A stretch of DNA of 64,000 nt, taken from NCBI RefSeq assembly GCF_051020765.1, contig NC_134935.1, positions 3,907,579 through 3,971,578 of the forward strand. The letters run 5' to 3'. Of this stretch, positions 1 to 12,100 are shown in pieces (the first letter of the stretch is position 1; each line of letters begins with the position of its first letter). Under the pieces are notes generated by a model. It searched no databases and was not told the DNA's origin. It was given only the letters and a program-made list of their open reading frames with translations. Position numbers and translations under genes: made by a program. The DNA comes from Lasioglossum baleicum. Lineage: Eukaryota; Arthropoda; Insecta; Hymenoptera; Halictidae.

Positions 1-185
1 TACAATATATGAACGCCGACTGAATGAAATTTTTTACGCGCACTTAGAAAAAAAAGTTCACCACTCATGGTACTGGATTGGTATTGGAACTCAGATCTAG
101 CATTTCTCACTTAAGAATTAAATTGTTTAGATCAATGATTAAAAATGTATCAGAATTAAATCCATGTCATGCACGCGAATGATTC

Positions 186-2549
186 TTATGCTTTAACTGA
201 TGTTTCACTCACAGCTTCGCAGCTATTCATGTTGCAGCAGTTGCAGCGGTCACCTTGATTGTCCGGTCGTCTGCGTAATTTATTCACGTAATAACTAAGT
301 ACGATTATTATAACTATAAGTACAGCAGTAAGTACACCAAAAATTATTAATATTTTGTACTCATTGTGTTCCTTGATCATGACCATTTGTGCACTGGCTT
401 CGTTTGTCTTATCACACCTGTTCACAGAAACCAACAGACTCATTATAAAGTATATTTCCATGAAAATCAGACAATAAAATAGGCGAAAGAAAAAATTTAA
501 TGCGAACACATACTTGCAGTCAATTACACTAAGATTCTTAGGAACTTGTTCAGTTTTTGCACAATAGATCTGGCATGCCTTTGTCGTATTACCAAGATCT
601 TCGCAACGAGATCCTTCTGAATATTTACATTTACAAACTGGTTTTTCATTTTGGACGGAGCACTGACCATCGTGCAGACAATAGTCTGTGCACGGGTCTG
701 TTGCACATCTTGGTCCAACGAATGTACCATTGCATTTACAGCTGGGTAATCCATTATATCGATCTATACTGCAGCTACCTTGAAGGCAGTAATTGTGGCA
801 GAGGTCTACCTCGCAATGCTCACCAGTAAACCTAAAATATATGTATTACCGTTTGCATAAAGGTGTGGTTGCTAGTTACTTAATCTATCTTCATTGTATA
901 TTAAGCAAGCAAAATAAAGTATAAACACAAAAGTGATCTGCGAGAGAACATTCTTTATATCTTAGAACTCACCCAAGCTTGCAACGGCAGACGTCGGCCC
1001 CGATTGCGAGTCCTCCGTTAAGGCAGTATTTTGATTTCTCGGTGATAGATTTCGACTGTTCTGTCGTGCTAGTAGGTAAATTGTTAAATATCTCGGCAGC
1101 CTTTGCCGCTTTCTTCGTTTCTCTCTGTTTCGCGAGTGCTTCGCAGTCCATGGCTATCCTTGCGTTATCCCGCGCGACTATTCCGTTCACATTGCCTTGT
1201 TGTAACCACTGATGCGGCGCGAAGTCCAGCTGATAGTCTGCTCTATTTTTTGGGACCGACCAGATCGACTTGCGGACCCGATCGGTCCAGTATATCGTGT
1301 CACGATTCACGGCCATGTAAACTATTTGCTGGTTCGAAGTGCGTGTCACCGGTTCGCGTTCGGAACCGTCAAGATTACTCCTCTCGATCTTACTGTGTAC
1401 AGCTTCCCCATCGTCGGTCCAGTAGAGCTTCCCTTCGACATGATCTATGGCCACCGCTAGTGGCTCGAACAGATCTCCTTCGATAACGGTGATTCGTTCG
1501 GTTCCGTCGAAATTCGACCGCTCTATCCGCTGATTCGTTTTATTACTATTTACCCAGTATATGTGACTAGAAACAACGTATAATCATCAGATATGCGATG
1601 CGCGATCCCGTGAACGTACATTTATTTTTTTTTCGACTTTCGATCGGTACAAGCACTCGGTCTGAACGTCTACGTCTACGAGAATGAAATGAAAAGGCCA
1701 GTCGAGAGATTTTCCCGCCGAGAATTTCCGTGACACCCGCGTCTATGTGTATGTTTACATGTAGAGATAAATGGCACACCTGTTACACGAGTCCACAGCG
1801 ATGCCATGCAGATTCCTGCCCTTTATTCTGTGAAGGATGATGGGATCTTCTGGAAGTCTATTCAATGGCATGTGCATTCGCATGATCACTCCTTGTAACG
1901 CGTCGCTCCAAAACAGGGTTCGCGTTTTGTCGTCGAAAGCGAGCCCTATGACACGACCATTTCCTTGCGATGGGGATAAACAATCGACGATTAGTATCGA
2001 TAAACTTTTTACATACACGATGCGATGTCTTTTCCTACGTAAGTATGTTTTTCATTTTATTCATAGGCGGAGTCGGAAGGTGAAGCTAGTCGCTCTCAAA
2101 GCTGAGCGGGCTCTTAGGAAACACGCACAGAGGGCCCGTTTCAGCCGACGTTCGACGTTGTGTCTCTTTTTCGCATGCTTGAAAAAAGAGACAGATGCGT
2201 CGAACGTCGGCCAAATCGGACGAAAACGGGTCCACTGTGCGCGTTCCCTTATTAGTCGCGTTGTTTGAACGAGATTGCGGTAATCGTAATTTCCTAATAT
2301 ACTTTTGTGGCTCCATTACAACTTGAATTAACTTGTACTTACCTTGAACTAGCGGCCTTATATTTTTCTCCGACAGACTGACACTGAACACAGAAACGTT
2401 GGCGACCGTGTCGGAGACGAATAATGTGTCTGTAGAATCATCGTAGACCAATCCGGCCAGAGACTGAGCTTCATCGATTTCGATTTGTCCAGCAAGCGAA
2501 TAATTTTTCGAGTAAAATTCGATGTGTCGTCCGATCGCCACTGCCAAAT
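186..2549 (-). CDS. cue: Cueball-like LDL-receptor class B / EGF membrane protein, 5' exon missing
   Basis: Five coding exons can be joined on the minus strand at canonical GT/AG sites: 2549-2343, 1963-1780, 1566-973, 831-514 and 417-186 (stop 188-186). The reading frame is kept across every junction, giving 511 residues. The order is a YWTD-type propeller (blades with FWSD, IYWVNSN, LYWTDD and IYWTD), a linker, about three EGF-like modules (for example CRCKLGFTGEHCE across one splice junction), one hydrophobic span (about 20 residues rich in I, L and V) and a short basic, Cys-containing tail ending in ETSVKA. This is the architecture of insect Cueball, a type I membrane glycoprotein that in Drosophila is needed for germ-line development. 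The exon at 2549 starts mid-codon, so a first exon with the signal peptide must lie further upstream; I could not place it. Other LRP-family proteins are possible but are usually much longer. Confidence 0.88.
2113..2252. mobile_element. Small palindromic element in a cueball intron
   Basis: An imperfect inverted repeat of about 140 bp lies within the intron between coding exons 2343-2549 and 1780-1963. The arms carry the words CACGCACAG, CCCGTTT, GACGTTCGACG and GTCTCTTTTT on the left and their complements on the right. The centre is near 2175 (GCATGC). The architecture suggests a miniature inverted-repeat element. I could not define a target-site duplication, so the family is unknown. Confidence 0.5.
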
Positions 2550-2632
2550 CTACAATAAAGACAGACAGTGTACTCTTGTACTTCCATAAAGCTAATCACC
2601 ACTCATCTTCTCTTCAACGAGACTATCTACAT

Positions 2633-2902
2633 CAGGCCTGGCCAACCCAAATGGTTTCACGGGCCACTTTGATGACGCGTAACGTTACAGCGGGCCGCAC
2701 TTCAGTAAACATGCTTTTAAAAAATGTAATACAAATACAAAATGAATAAAACTTTATTGTTATACGTCGCATTTGCGCATTATAACAATATGACACATAC
2801 AAATTTTCATTTATTTAATATTTTTCGTATACATACAACGAGAAACAAAAGTTTCGATAGAAACATAAAATCGCCCGGCGGGCCGCGTGTTGGCCAGCCC
2901 TG
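2633..2902. mobile_element. hAT-type MITE with 8-bp target duplication
   Basis: A 270-bp segment with terminal inverted repeats CAGGCCTGGCCAAC and GTTGGCCAGCCCTG. It is flanked on both sides by the exact 8-bp duplication ATCTACAT (2625-2632 and 2903-2910). An 8-bp duplication with CAG-starting ends is typical of hAT transposons. There is no ORF of useful length, so it is non-autonomous. It lies just upstream of the first recognised cueball exon, probably in that gene's first intron. Confidence 0.85.
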
Positions 2903-2910
2903 ATCTACAT

Positions 2911-3987
2911 AATTGATTTAATTAAACGGAGATAAACATATACAATGTATGTTATTCAGTTTACTCGTTAGTAGACCGCGGATTTGACACATTTACGACA
3001 TAATGCAACTCGATAAGAAAATTTAAAGAAATTCAAAATACTGTTGTATTATTTGTGACCCATTCAAATGATTGAAAAGAGAGATCTACATATAGATGTC
3101 CATGTATCTCCTGTCGTGTATCTTGCAACGAATGCAGACAGTTTTTATTTTGCATCGATATAAACATACTAATATTTGGAGCTGCGGAGCAGTTTACCAA
3201 CATGTAACCATTCATCTACCCGGTTGCAATAAAGTTTAACCATCAAGGTCACATTTTATCGATACCCTCGTAATTCACACGGGGAGGATCCTATCGGGAC
3301 ACTTATAATTATGTACAATGGTTGGAATTTATGAACTGTCTGTGCAATATTGACCACGGTTATCATTTCGATAAAAACTGACCTTATGCATATAATATAT
3401 TACAATTTCAACATTGTCGGATAACCTCGATTTTGCGTGCAAATGCAGGCGTAAATCCAAAGATAAAATGGTGTCAAACAGCCGTTTACCCTTGCGGGTA
3501 AATATCTTTTATTATAATACAAACAAATCAATTTTCCATCTCGGGTTCGTCGGCGTCGGCGTTTCATATCCTTTATATTTTTATTAGAAGAAGAGACTAG
3601 TCACGTGAACGTTTTCTCGTTAGATAAAAGCCGCTAGCCGTTCGTGGATAGTAAATCTGTTAACATTAGCCGAGCATTAATCACGTCGCATCATCATGAC
3701 AGACAGCATGCGAAAATAAAACTAGCGAGTAACTGACAATTAAAGATTGAATGTTATCTCAACTACTTGATTACTGCTGTTGATGGCAATCGTTCAGAAG
3801 TCATGAACGGTCGATGGCGCTACGATACTAACCATTACACAGAAAAATATCAATCTTCTCGAGATATTGCAGTTGACGATAAACCTTAATAAAAACTTTC
3901 ATAATTCGATACACGAATGTGCTATCAAAAAGCAAAAAGGACGGAAAAATATTCGCTGGTGGAGATTCGAATTTTTAAACAAATATA
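2911..3987. other. Non-coding stretch upstream of the recognised cueball exons
   Basis: No convincing exon is visible on either strand. The missing cueball signal-peptide exon may lie here or further upstream. I looked for a minus-strand ATG followed by a hydrophobic stretch and a donor leaving one codon base, and found none. Confidence 0.4.
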
Positions 3988-4679
3988 CAGTAGCGGACAA
4001 AAGTTTAAGACCGCTCTAAAGAAGACGATAACTTCTTTAATATCGTACTATACGATTTGAATTTTTTTGGGAAGCTAGAGCAATTAGTTTATTAAAGGAT
4101 GTGGAAAGAAATTTTTTCAAAAATTGCAATTGATCGGAATTGTTGAAAAAATACTAAAAGTTGAATTTTTAAATTTTTATGTGGGCCTATATCGAAAATT
4201 TAAAAAATACGTTTTGTAGATCTGTGTCAATTAAACATATTCTTAATCTTCTTATTCTGAAAATTTCGTCAAAATCGGTTAACGTTGCAATGAGCTACAA
4301 ACATTTAAAGATGGTAAAAATTGCAGATTTTCACGATTTTCGGCAATAAATCGTGAAAATCTGCAATTTTTACCATCTTTAAACGTTTGTAGCTCATTGC
4401 AACGTCGACCGATTTTGACGAAATTTTCAGAATATGTTTAATTGACACAGATCTACAAAAAGTATTTTTTAAATTTTCAATATAAGGCCACATAAAAAAG
4501 TTAAAAATTCAACTGTTAGTATTTTTTTGCAAATTTTTTTGCAAATTGCAATAAATTTCTTTCCACGTCCTTTAGTAAACTAATTGCTCTAGCTTCCCAA
4601 AAAAGTTCAAATCGTATAGTACAACATTAAAAAAGTTATCGTCTTCTTTAGAGCGGTCTTAAACTTTTGTCCGCTACTG
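3988..4679. mobile_element. Palindromic Tc1/mariner-type MITE
   Basis: A 692-bp element flanked by TA dinucleotides (3986-3987 and 4680-4681). Both termini read CAGTAGCGGACAAAAG inward. The two arms of about 340 bp are near-complementary along their whole length and meet at about 4345, so the element is almost one perfect hairpin. The TA target duplication and CAG start fit Tc1/mariner. No transposase is encoded. Confidence 0.85.
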
Positions 4680-5224
4680 TATATTGTGTATATGTACGCG
4701 CGTATTGCTTTCCTGTGTAGGGTTTTTGCATTATCGTTAGATCGGCAAGAAATAACGTATTAAGCTTGTATATTGTATATGTATTAAGAACTGCACCGAA
4801 TCGAAAGCAAATTAGAAACTTTCACATTTCTCACATATAATATGTGTCTATGTATACTGTATACATAACAAATTCTTAGAGTTCGATTATCGATTACAGT
4901 GTCTATATGTATACAGTGTCCATTCATAGATCAAAATGTTATCTACTACAATTCAGTCCACGAAGTCTAAAGTTTATTACGCCGCGCCGCGCCGTACTAA
5001 TAAATCAATGAATTCTATACATTTTGCAATTGTAAGAGGGGAAGATAGTAACCTCAACCTATTAACCCAGCTATACATTCACAAATGTATGTCTATCAGT
5101 GTATCACTCATTAGGCGTCCACGGGGTGTAAATTGTAAACGAATATAGACGACCACGTGTTTTTCATTCAGCAAGTAATGCAAATGCGATGTAGGTATAT
5201 GCATTACACATACTACATACTATA
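4680..5224. other. AT-rich non-coding stretch
   Basis: No gene was recognised. The stretch contains the pentanucleotide repeat (GCCGC)n at 4981-4994. Confidence 0.4.
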
Positions 5225-6540
5225 CAGGGTATTTCACCTAACTTGACCACCTTGAATATCTTTGTTGTTTTTAAAGATACGTCGAATGTCTGAAGGACAA
5301 AGTTGAATGGTAAAATGGGGCCCATACGATACCAAAAGAGTTTTTGTTTTTATGTAATTTTTTTTAGAGATATGAAGGTCACCTTCATTTTTTTAAATGG
5401 AATGAAGTATTTTTTAATACATCAATCGATGCAGCTGGACATTCGTTATAAAAAAGTGCTAACCTATGTATGTCATAATACCATAATAATAATAACTAAA
5501 ATACCATTACTGTCGTACTAAGACGTTAGGCGTTTACTTACTTGCGAATTCGATAAAGTTTGCTACATTACGCTGTCGAGGAATGTCAGCCCCTAAATTG
5601 CGACTCTGTACACTAGCGAACGAATTCGATTAGAATCAATTCAGATCAATTTGTGTCTCAAACTTATTTTTCAACGCAAAATTCTGTTCGTAACTTTCTT
5701 ATTTTTGATTGTTTATTTATGAAACCTCCGCTGGCACACGGGCGGCTCTTTTCCGGTTAAAATGATATCCCACACGATGCAGTTCGAACTATAATTGTTT
5801 GCCTAATCCACGATATAGTGGAGCCTCGACTATCCGAACTAGATTAGACACGACGTTTTCGAGACGATTTTAGAACGTGTTCCAGTGGGAGTTTTGCAAT
5901 GTTCGAGGTCATGAATGAAAGGTGAAGAATGGCGCTGTGTGATAGAGGTGATCACGTTTAAAAAGTCAACAGAACCAGTGTAACGTCTTAGTATGACAGT
6001 AATGGTATTTTAGAGTTATTTAAATTCAAATATCTCCTGAACTATTAACCTTTAGCACTCGAAAGCCGACTCTGAGGTGCCACTAAAAGTTGCTGTACCA
6101 TTATTCAAACTATTGTTTACGTTATTAAATGTTAATAATTACTAAACATCTAGGTATTGTATGGAGTATTCGCCAATTTCGTATCCATCGAATTTAAGAA
6201 ATCATAGAAAATGGGAATATTATTATGGAAATATTCTTGGTTGGAAGAAATGTTTAATTTTCGGGTTAAAATGTCTCCGAGAGCAAAGGGTTAACTTTTC
6301 GACATACATAGATTAGTACTTTCTTATAACGAACGTCCAGCTGCATCGATTGATGTATCAAAAAATACCTCATTCGATTAAAAAAATGAAGGTGACCTTC
6401 ATATCTCTAAAGAAATTACATAAAAACAAAAATTCTTTTGGCATCGTATGAGCCCCATTTTACCATTCAACTTTGTCCTTCAGACATTTGACGTATCTTT
6501 AAAAACAACAAAGATATTTAAGATGGTCAAGTTAGATAAG
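5225..6540. mobile_element. 1.3-kb fold-back element
   Basis: The left arm starts near TACAGGGTATTTCACC, and the right arm is its diverged complement ending near 6540. About 250 bp of the outer arms match (5225-5475 versus 6305-6540). An inner matching block (about 5485-5525 versus 5983-6015, around GACAGTAATGGTATTTTAG) shows that the arms continue. The right arm carries about 290 extra bases at 6015-6300. The unique centre is about 460 bp. No transposase ORF was seen and the family is unassigned. Confidence 0.7.
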
Positions 6541-6729
6541 AACGATAAAATCAATGACCAATTATCTCGACAGTGTACACATCTGGATAATGTACACTGT
6601 ACACAATAGTGAAACTACCCGGATGGTGGCAAAGTGGCAATGTATTCTTGAGCGGCAGTAGTGTTGCTAGACGAGAGGAAGGAGCACGAATTGTGGGGAA
6701 AAGTTATACCCTCTCCCTGCACGAAAGTA

Positions 6730-6810
6730 TTAGGTTGGAAAGAAAGTTCTTGTGATTTTTATTATAAAAACAAAATATCAAAAATCGTAAGAACTTTCTT
6801 TCCAACTTAA
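6730..6810. mobile_element. 81-bp mariner palindrome
   Basis: The ends read TTAGGTTGGAAAGAAAGTTCT and, inverted, TTAAGTTGGAAAGAAAGTTCT. TA flanks the element on each side (6728-6729 and 6811-6812). The two ends meet with almost nothing between them. TTAGGTTG starts are known from mariner termini, so this looks like an extreme internal-deletion derivative. Confidence 0.7.
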
Positions 6811-6812
6811 TA

Positions 6813-9800
6813 CAATGAGATCGTGTAATGAAAGACTGGCTCGGTTGTTAAGCAACAAATACGTAAATGTCACTAATATTAGATCAGTGTCAGAAGGAAA
6901 ATTCGTTGTTCAAAATACGTTATTGTTTATTTTGTCACCATGCATGACAAAACGAAACACACGGACGCGTCGTACAAACATTTCGATGGAGTGGAGTAAA
7001 AGTTTATCGGGGAAGTCGAAGATTATCAATTTCTTTCGTCTCCGATCGAGTCCCGCCGGGAAAAACGTAAATGCGTAATGACATAGCAGCGCCGATGTTT
7101 TTGCGCGCGGTGCATTAATTGAGTAATTTATGTGCGACCATCGAGGTAATAAAATTTCTTGTCAGTCGACAATTCAGCAAGGAGACTTTGTTTATATAGG
7201 ACGTGATAATACAAGGAAAACTGAATGTTAATCGAGCACTTGCACGTTACGATCGCGTGAATTTAATGAACTTGACGCGCGATAAAGATTCGCGTCATTT
7301 GCCTTCGCAATGCTTGACCGAGAACTTTCCTTTCGGCGCGTCGCGCGTCGCGTCGAGCAAAATGTTATTTCCCTAATCATCCGAAAAGCCGGTTTAAGAA
7401 TCGTTTGTCTTTTGACTTTTTTGTCAAAATCAAACTCAAACACAGATGCTGATGGCCGCAAACGGCTTTCAAGCAAAAAACAGTTCAATTTCATTGACAA
7501 GTATGTATCATCAATTATTAATTTATCTGTTATTTTGGTATTACGATTCCAGTTAATCCGCTTGTTATTATTTATAATTACCTTTTTGGCAGCAGTGTGA
7601 TTATTTACAAATTTATGGTTGACACCGATACCGACAATAAGTAATTTTTCTCGCTTTACATACAATAAGCAATTATCCTCTGTTTATCTAAATTATTTCA
7701 AGACACAGCGAAATAACAACGATACCGCAGTAACGAAATTATTTCGAAAATGTGATTATTGTATCCGTCGATGTAAATAATTTTGTCACTTTTTTTATAA
7801 ATAACAAATTATAATAAATTCGTTTTAATAAACCATTTTTCTATTGCATTTTAACAGTTTCGTAACCGTAGATGTACTAATTAATCTTTATACTTACGAT
7901 TTACTATAAAAAATAATCTACATCATTATTATATTGTAATTTTATTGTTAAACGGCCTGAATGATATTTTCATACGTATTATTACACCATTATTATGTAA
8001 TTCTTATGTAATTCTGTGACTCAGTATTATCATTGATTTTCAAACGAAGTTGATCTGGTATACTTAGCAGATACGCGCTGATATTGATATTTCCCATCGA
8101 TCAACCTATTCAGATAACGAAGAATTCCTATCGGAAAATTCGTTGGTCGACGATAATGTTTAAATTGTGCCATTACTTGATCAATTTGAAAAAATATTTC
8201 TACCACTTTATTCCGTTAAAAGCTACTGGATGGAAAGGAAATGAATATCGCGTGAAAAACCAAAATCAACAATTACAACTGTTCGTTACGTAATTACAAA
8301 AATAGTGGATCGTGTCGTTAGCTTTGAGTCGAATCATGGCCGAGTATGCAAACCGATTTAAAACGGTATTTTAAAGTTGAACGTGACCGGGGCCAATGAA
8401 TATTCAATAGAAAAAAGGCGGAAAGTTAAACGGACAGCTGATTCATCTTTTACCTCCTTCATTACTTCAACTTTGATTTCTAATCGTTTTCAAAACCTCG
8501 TCGCATTAGTTGCTCAAATTAGTTTCGCGACAGAAAAGCGAGATGCGAAACTTTGCAGGCGCACGTCGCATCTTCAAAGTATCGCTCTTTGGAGGAGGAC
8601 GAAGTTATATATGGGTCTAACGAAAAAGACCGCGAATTCCAAGGTAACCTATTTGGCCAGCAATCGCTGAATTCAGTTGTGATACTGGTATCAATTTACA
8701 GTTAACGAGCCGAATAAATCGAATTACATATCCTGGTATGTAATGCATACACGTCGACTCGTGTATCGATCTAAGTACGGTGACGTTTGATACTCATGAA
8801 TTATAAATTCGTTTACTCGCGCATTACGTAACCTAATTTTCCAATGCCATCGAATAGCTAATTAAACAATCGGCGCATAGATAGAGCACGCAACGAGAAT
8901 CTAGTCTAAGTTTTTCACGTGTTTCGAATTTTTTCCGTAAGACGTGTGCCCGCGAACGGATTACGCTTCCGATATAAATTCACTGGAGCGTATAATAACA
9001 GAGCCAGCCCCCGATGATTTGTAACGAGATGAGCGAAAAAGTCGGCAGTTTACAAAGGTCGCGACACGAGGTAATTTGCTCGATGCCCTAGCCAAACGTT
9101 CCGTTCCGTTTCTATGTCTCGCACGCGCCAGATTTCTATGCATGATCTACATTGTATGTACTTAGCTAGCAAGTCGCCGCGCCGCGCCGGATGACAGAAG
9201 ACAGAAGACAGAGCAGGCCTTGTGTCATCGGGGATGGGAAAAATTGAAATTTCGACCCGGTGCGCTGGCCGAAAATATGATTTCGAAGCTCGCAGTTGTT
9301 CCAGTTTCATTGATAGAATTTGTTCGTGCACACGTTTAGCACGGTCGCACGTAACAGTTTGACATTCATTACGTAAACAGGTGTAAGGGCAAGTAACGCA
9401 TCGATTAACGCGGTAATAAGCATCGCGATGATCCCACGGTGCGTTCGGATAAACAGCAAGGGTCGGTTTCATTCACCTTTCGACCGTGTTTCGTCTTTCA
9501 ACGCGGTAAAGCGATCCTGGAGAAGTGGCGTACGTGACGAAGGAAGCCGCGTGAATGGAGTCGGCACTGTACTACTCAACCCGCAACGCGGTACCGTCCG
9601 GACAACCTCGTGTTCACGCCGTCTTATTATTGTCATTACGCTGACGCGGGTTTTTTCGTCACGTACGATCGTTCGCTGGATCCTTCGATTTACTTACCCC
9701 ACGATCTGCCGTTCGCATTCGCTGCGTGGATCCCGAATACAATCGTTAACGTGACAATAAGGTATTCACGGGATGTCATGGTGTGCATTCATTTATTAGG

Positions 9801-12100
9801 CGATGGATCAGTGAAAAAATGATTTCGAGACGCGATTACTGCCGAGAAACAACGCGAATTCACTCAGACCCAAACTTTTTCTCTAACACTCTCGCAGCAA
9901 TGCCGAACGAACACTACTACACATCCTCCCGCTCTAGCGGCTCTGCGCGAACTGAGGACTCGTGACTCGCGACTTCGATACCACTGTTAAACCTGCTACT
10001 TATTCGGCCAATGGCGTTCCGCAACTTTTGCGTTCGGCTTTAGCACGCCAACTATTTGCACTGGGAAAAACTTCACTGTTGTTTTAGGAACGAGCGAAGC
10101 CGAAATCGCGAACACCGTGTCTGTCGTAGACATTGATATTTATTCGAAATTCAATTAGAATCTCATTAGGAAAATTTTTACAATCGTATCGCTTTCTGAA
10201 TATATTAATGTTTTATTTATTTCGTGACGCGGCATTATTTTCCGCAGATAATACGAATGGTTCATTCAATCATAAAGTTGAGTAAATTATTTTACAATGC
10301 GATCTATTTATGACAACTTAATCCAGAGTCTGGAGAGTGATAACGATGTACGGGTAGAACGCGTTGCAGTATACACAAATGGTGTTCCGAATGGTAAGTG
10401 CGGATTGTGATCTGTCCAACTTTAAAATACACGAAGCATTGGACGAATGTTTCACATACCTCCCCTGTTGTTCGCGAGAAAAACGTCCACTAAACGTCTG
10501 TACTAAATTCGGACTCCGTTACCATTGTTCTTTTGCATATTGTTGCATTTGTTGGCAGCCGATCAATCGCAAAGTAATAATAAAGTTGAAAGTGAAAATG
10601 TGGTTTATCTGTTTCGTAGAACCCATTCTCAAAATCGATTAACAATATTCGACATTAAATAACCATTCGAACGAACGATACATTATTTATTCCGTACCTG
10701 TAACGAATTGTATCATTTAAAATACTCTTAGTTTTCCGCGGGTGACATGACAGCGCCATCTATCGATTTCGTCGTGCAACTAAAACTGTGAAATATCCAT
10801 AACAGACTTTCCCCTCGACACTTTTTATCTATGATTTACCCCTATGTTTGTAGGACATCTTTTTTATGGAACGACAACCGATGAACCGATAAGAAATTGC
10901 GAATAACACGTGTTAATATCGATAACATGTTGTTTTTATGAAATGCCAACGAATAAATGTTGGTACAGGCTTCAACACTTCGCGACACTATCAATTTTCA
11001 ACATCTACATCAGTCAAGATGTCGTGTCTCCAAACGCACCTCACTTTTTCATTTTTCACAACCAAAGACAATGAAAAAAATATTAAAGCATATATATCTG
11101 TAACAATATATGGTAATTACGCGAATAGTATTACATCTCGTAACCATTATTTCAACAAAGACCTATAAAAGCAGCATCGAGTTCGGAATAACGTGACGAT
11201 ACAGTTCGCGATCGCGCCACCATGATCGAATCCTGTCACGAAAAACAAAAGCGTTCGGTTGCTGGTCGACCGGCTAATATTTGAATTAGAAAAACTACTC
11301 GAATTCTATTTGCGGTGTTGTTGCAGGTAAGATCACCTTGGCCGAGCAGGTTGTACTTATAAAAGATAGACGCCGGTGTGGAGGGTTTCGAACGGGACAC
11401 GAGAATGGCTAGAGGAAAAGCGCGCGCGAAACGGGAAATGTTCCCTGCGGCCCCGAAGCGACAACGCCGCGTACTAGATGGTGTATATTATTGATCAATA
11501 AGAGAGGCTAACATGGATGACCCGTGCCGACAGAGGCGACCGTTTCTTCCTTCGTATTTTCACGTCGCGCTTCTCTATCGCGAGGACCAGATCCCCGGAA
11601 CCGTGTGCCCCCGCGACTTCGATTTTCCCTTCGTCGTTTGCGTGAAGAGCGTGCGGTCGCGGTTGCGTTCGCGTTTGCGTTTGCGGAACGAAAGGTACCG
11701 ACCGCGTGTGAAACGCGGCGAGTCCGGTACGTCCGTGGAAATACGCGAAACGAGGGAGACAGCAGAGGGAGTAGCGAAAGAGTAACGGCTGGACAGGACA
11801 AGAGCCGAACAGCCACGAGATAGGCCGCGGGTGAAAAAGAGTGAGAGAGAGAGAGAGTGGGAGAGAGACAAGAAGAGAGAGGGAGAGCGAGAGCGAGAGG
11901 GAGTAGAAGAGGAAAGATAGTAGCGCAAGGGGCGACGAAGATAGAGGCAAGGGAGAAAGACAAGTGTGAGCGACATGTGCCTGTGTTGAGAGAATTCTAT
12001 CCACGATAGTGCGGCGGCCGAGGGTGCGCCGAGAGAGAAGATCGGTAATATTTTCTCCGCTGTGTTCCGATACTCTCTCGTCGCCTACACGGAACTATCG
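6813..12100. other. Intergenic region and probable Dab 5' flank / 5' UTR
   Basis: No protein-coding gene was recognised. A (GCCGC)n-type repeat is at 9175-9190. From about 11.4 kb the DNA becomes CpG-rich, with a purine (GA) tract at 11841-11904. That, and its position just before the Dab start codon, suggests the Dab promoter and 5' UTR, but no transcription start can be fixed from sequence. Several ORFs over 100 codons occur here in GC-rich DNA and lack recognisable domains. Confidence 0.4.
11841..11904 (+). repeat. (GA)n purine tract upstream of Dab
   Basis: An interrupted GA microsatellite about 200 bp upstream of the Dab start codon. Such tracts contain GAGAG words, the binding motif of GAGA factor in insects. 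A regulatory role is inference. Confidence 0.6.

Noticed and set aside
7228..7665. 145-codon minus-strand ORF
   Set aside because: Lys/Asn/Ile-rich composition of AT-rich DNA, with no domain and an open opposite strand.
9050..9472. 140-codon minus-strand ORF with clustered Cys
   Set aside because: No known Cys-spacing pattern, no domain, and overlapping open frames on the other strand.
11495..12004. Ser/Leu-rich minus-strand ORF of 169 codons
   Set aside because: It is created by the GA/CT microsatellite upstream of Dab.
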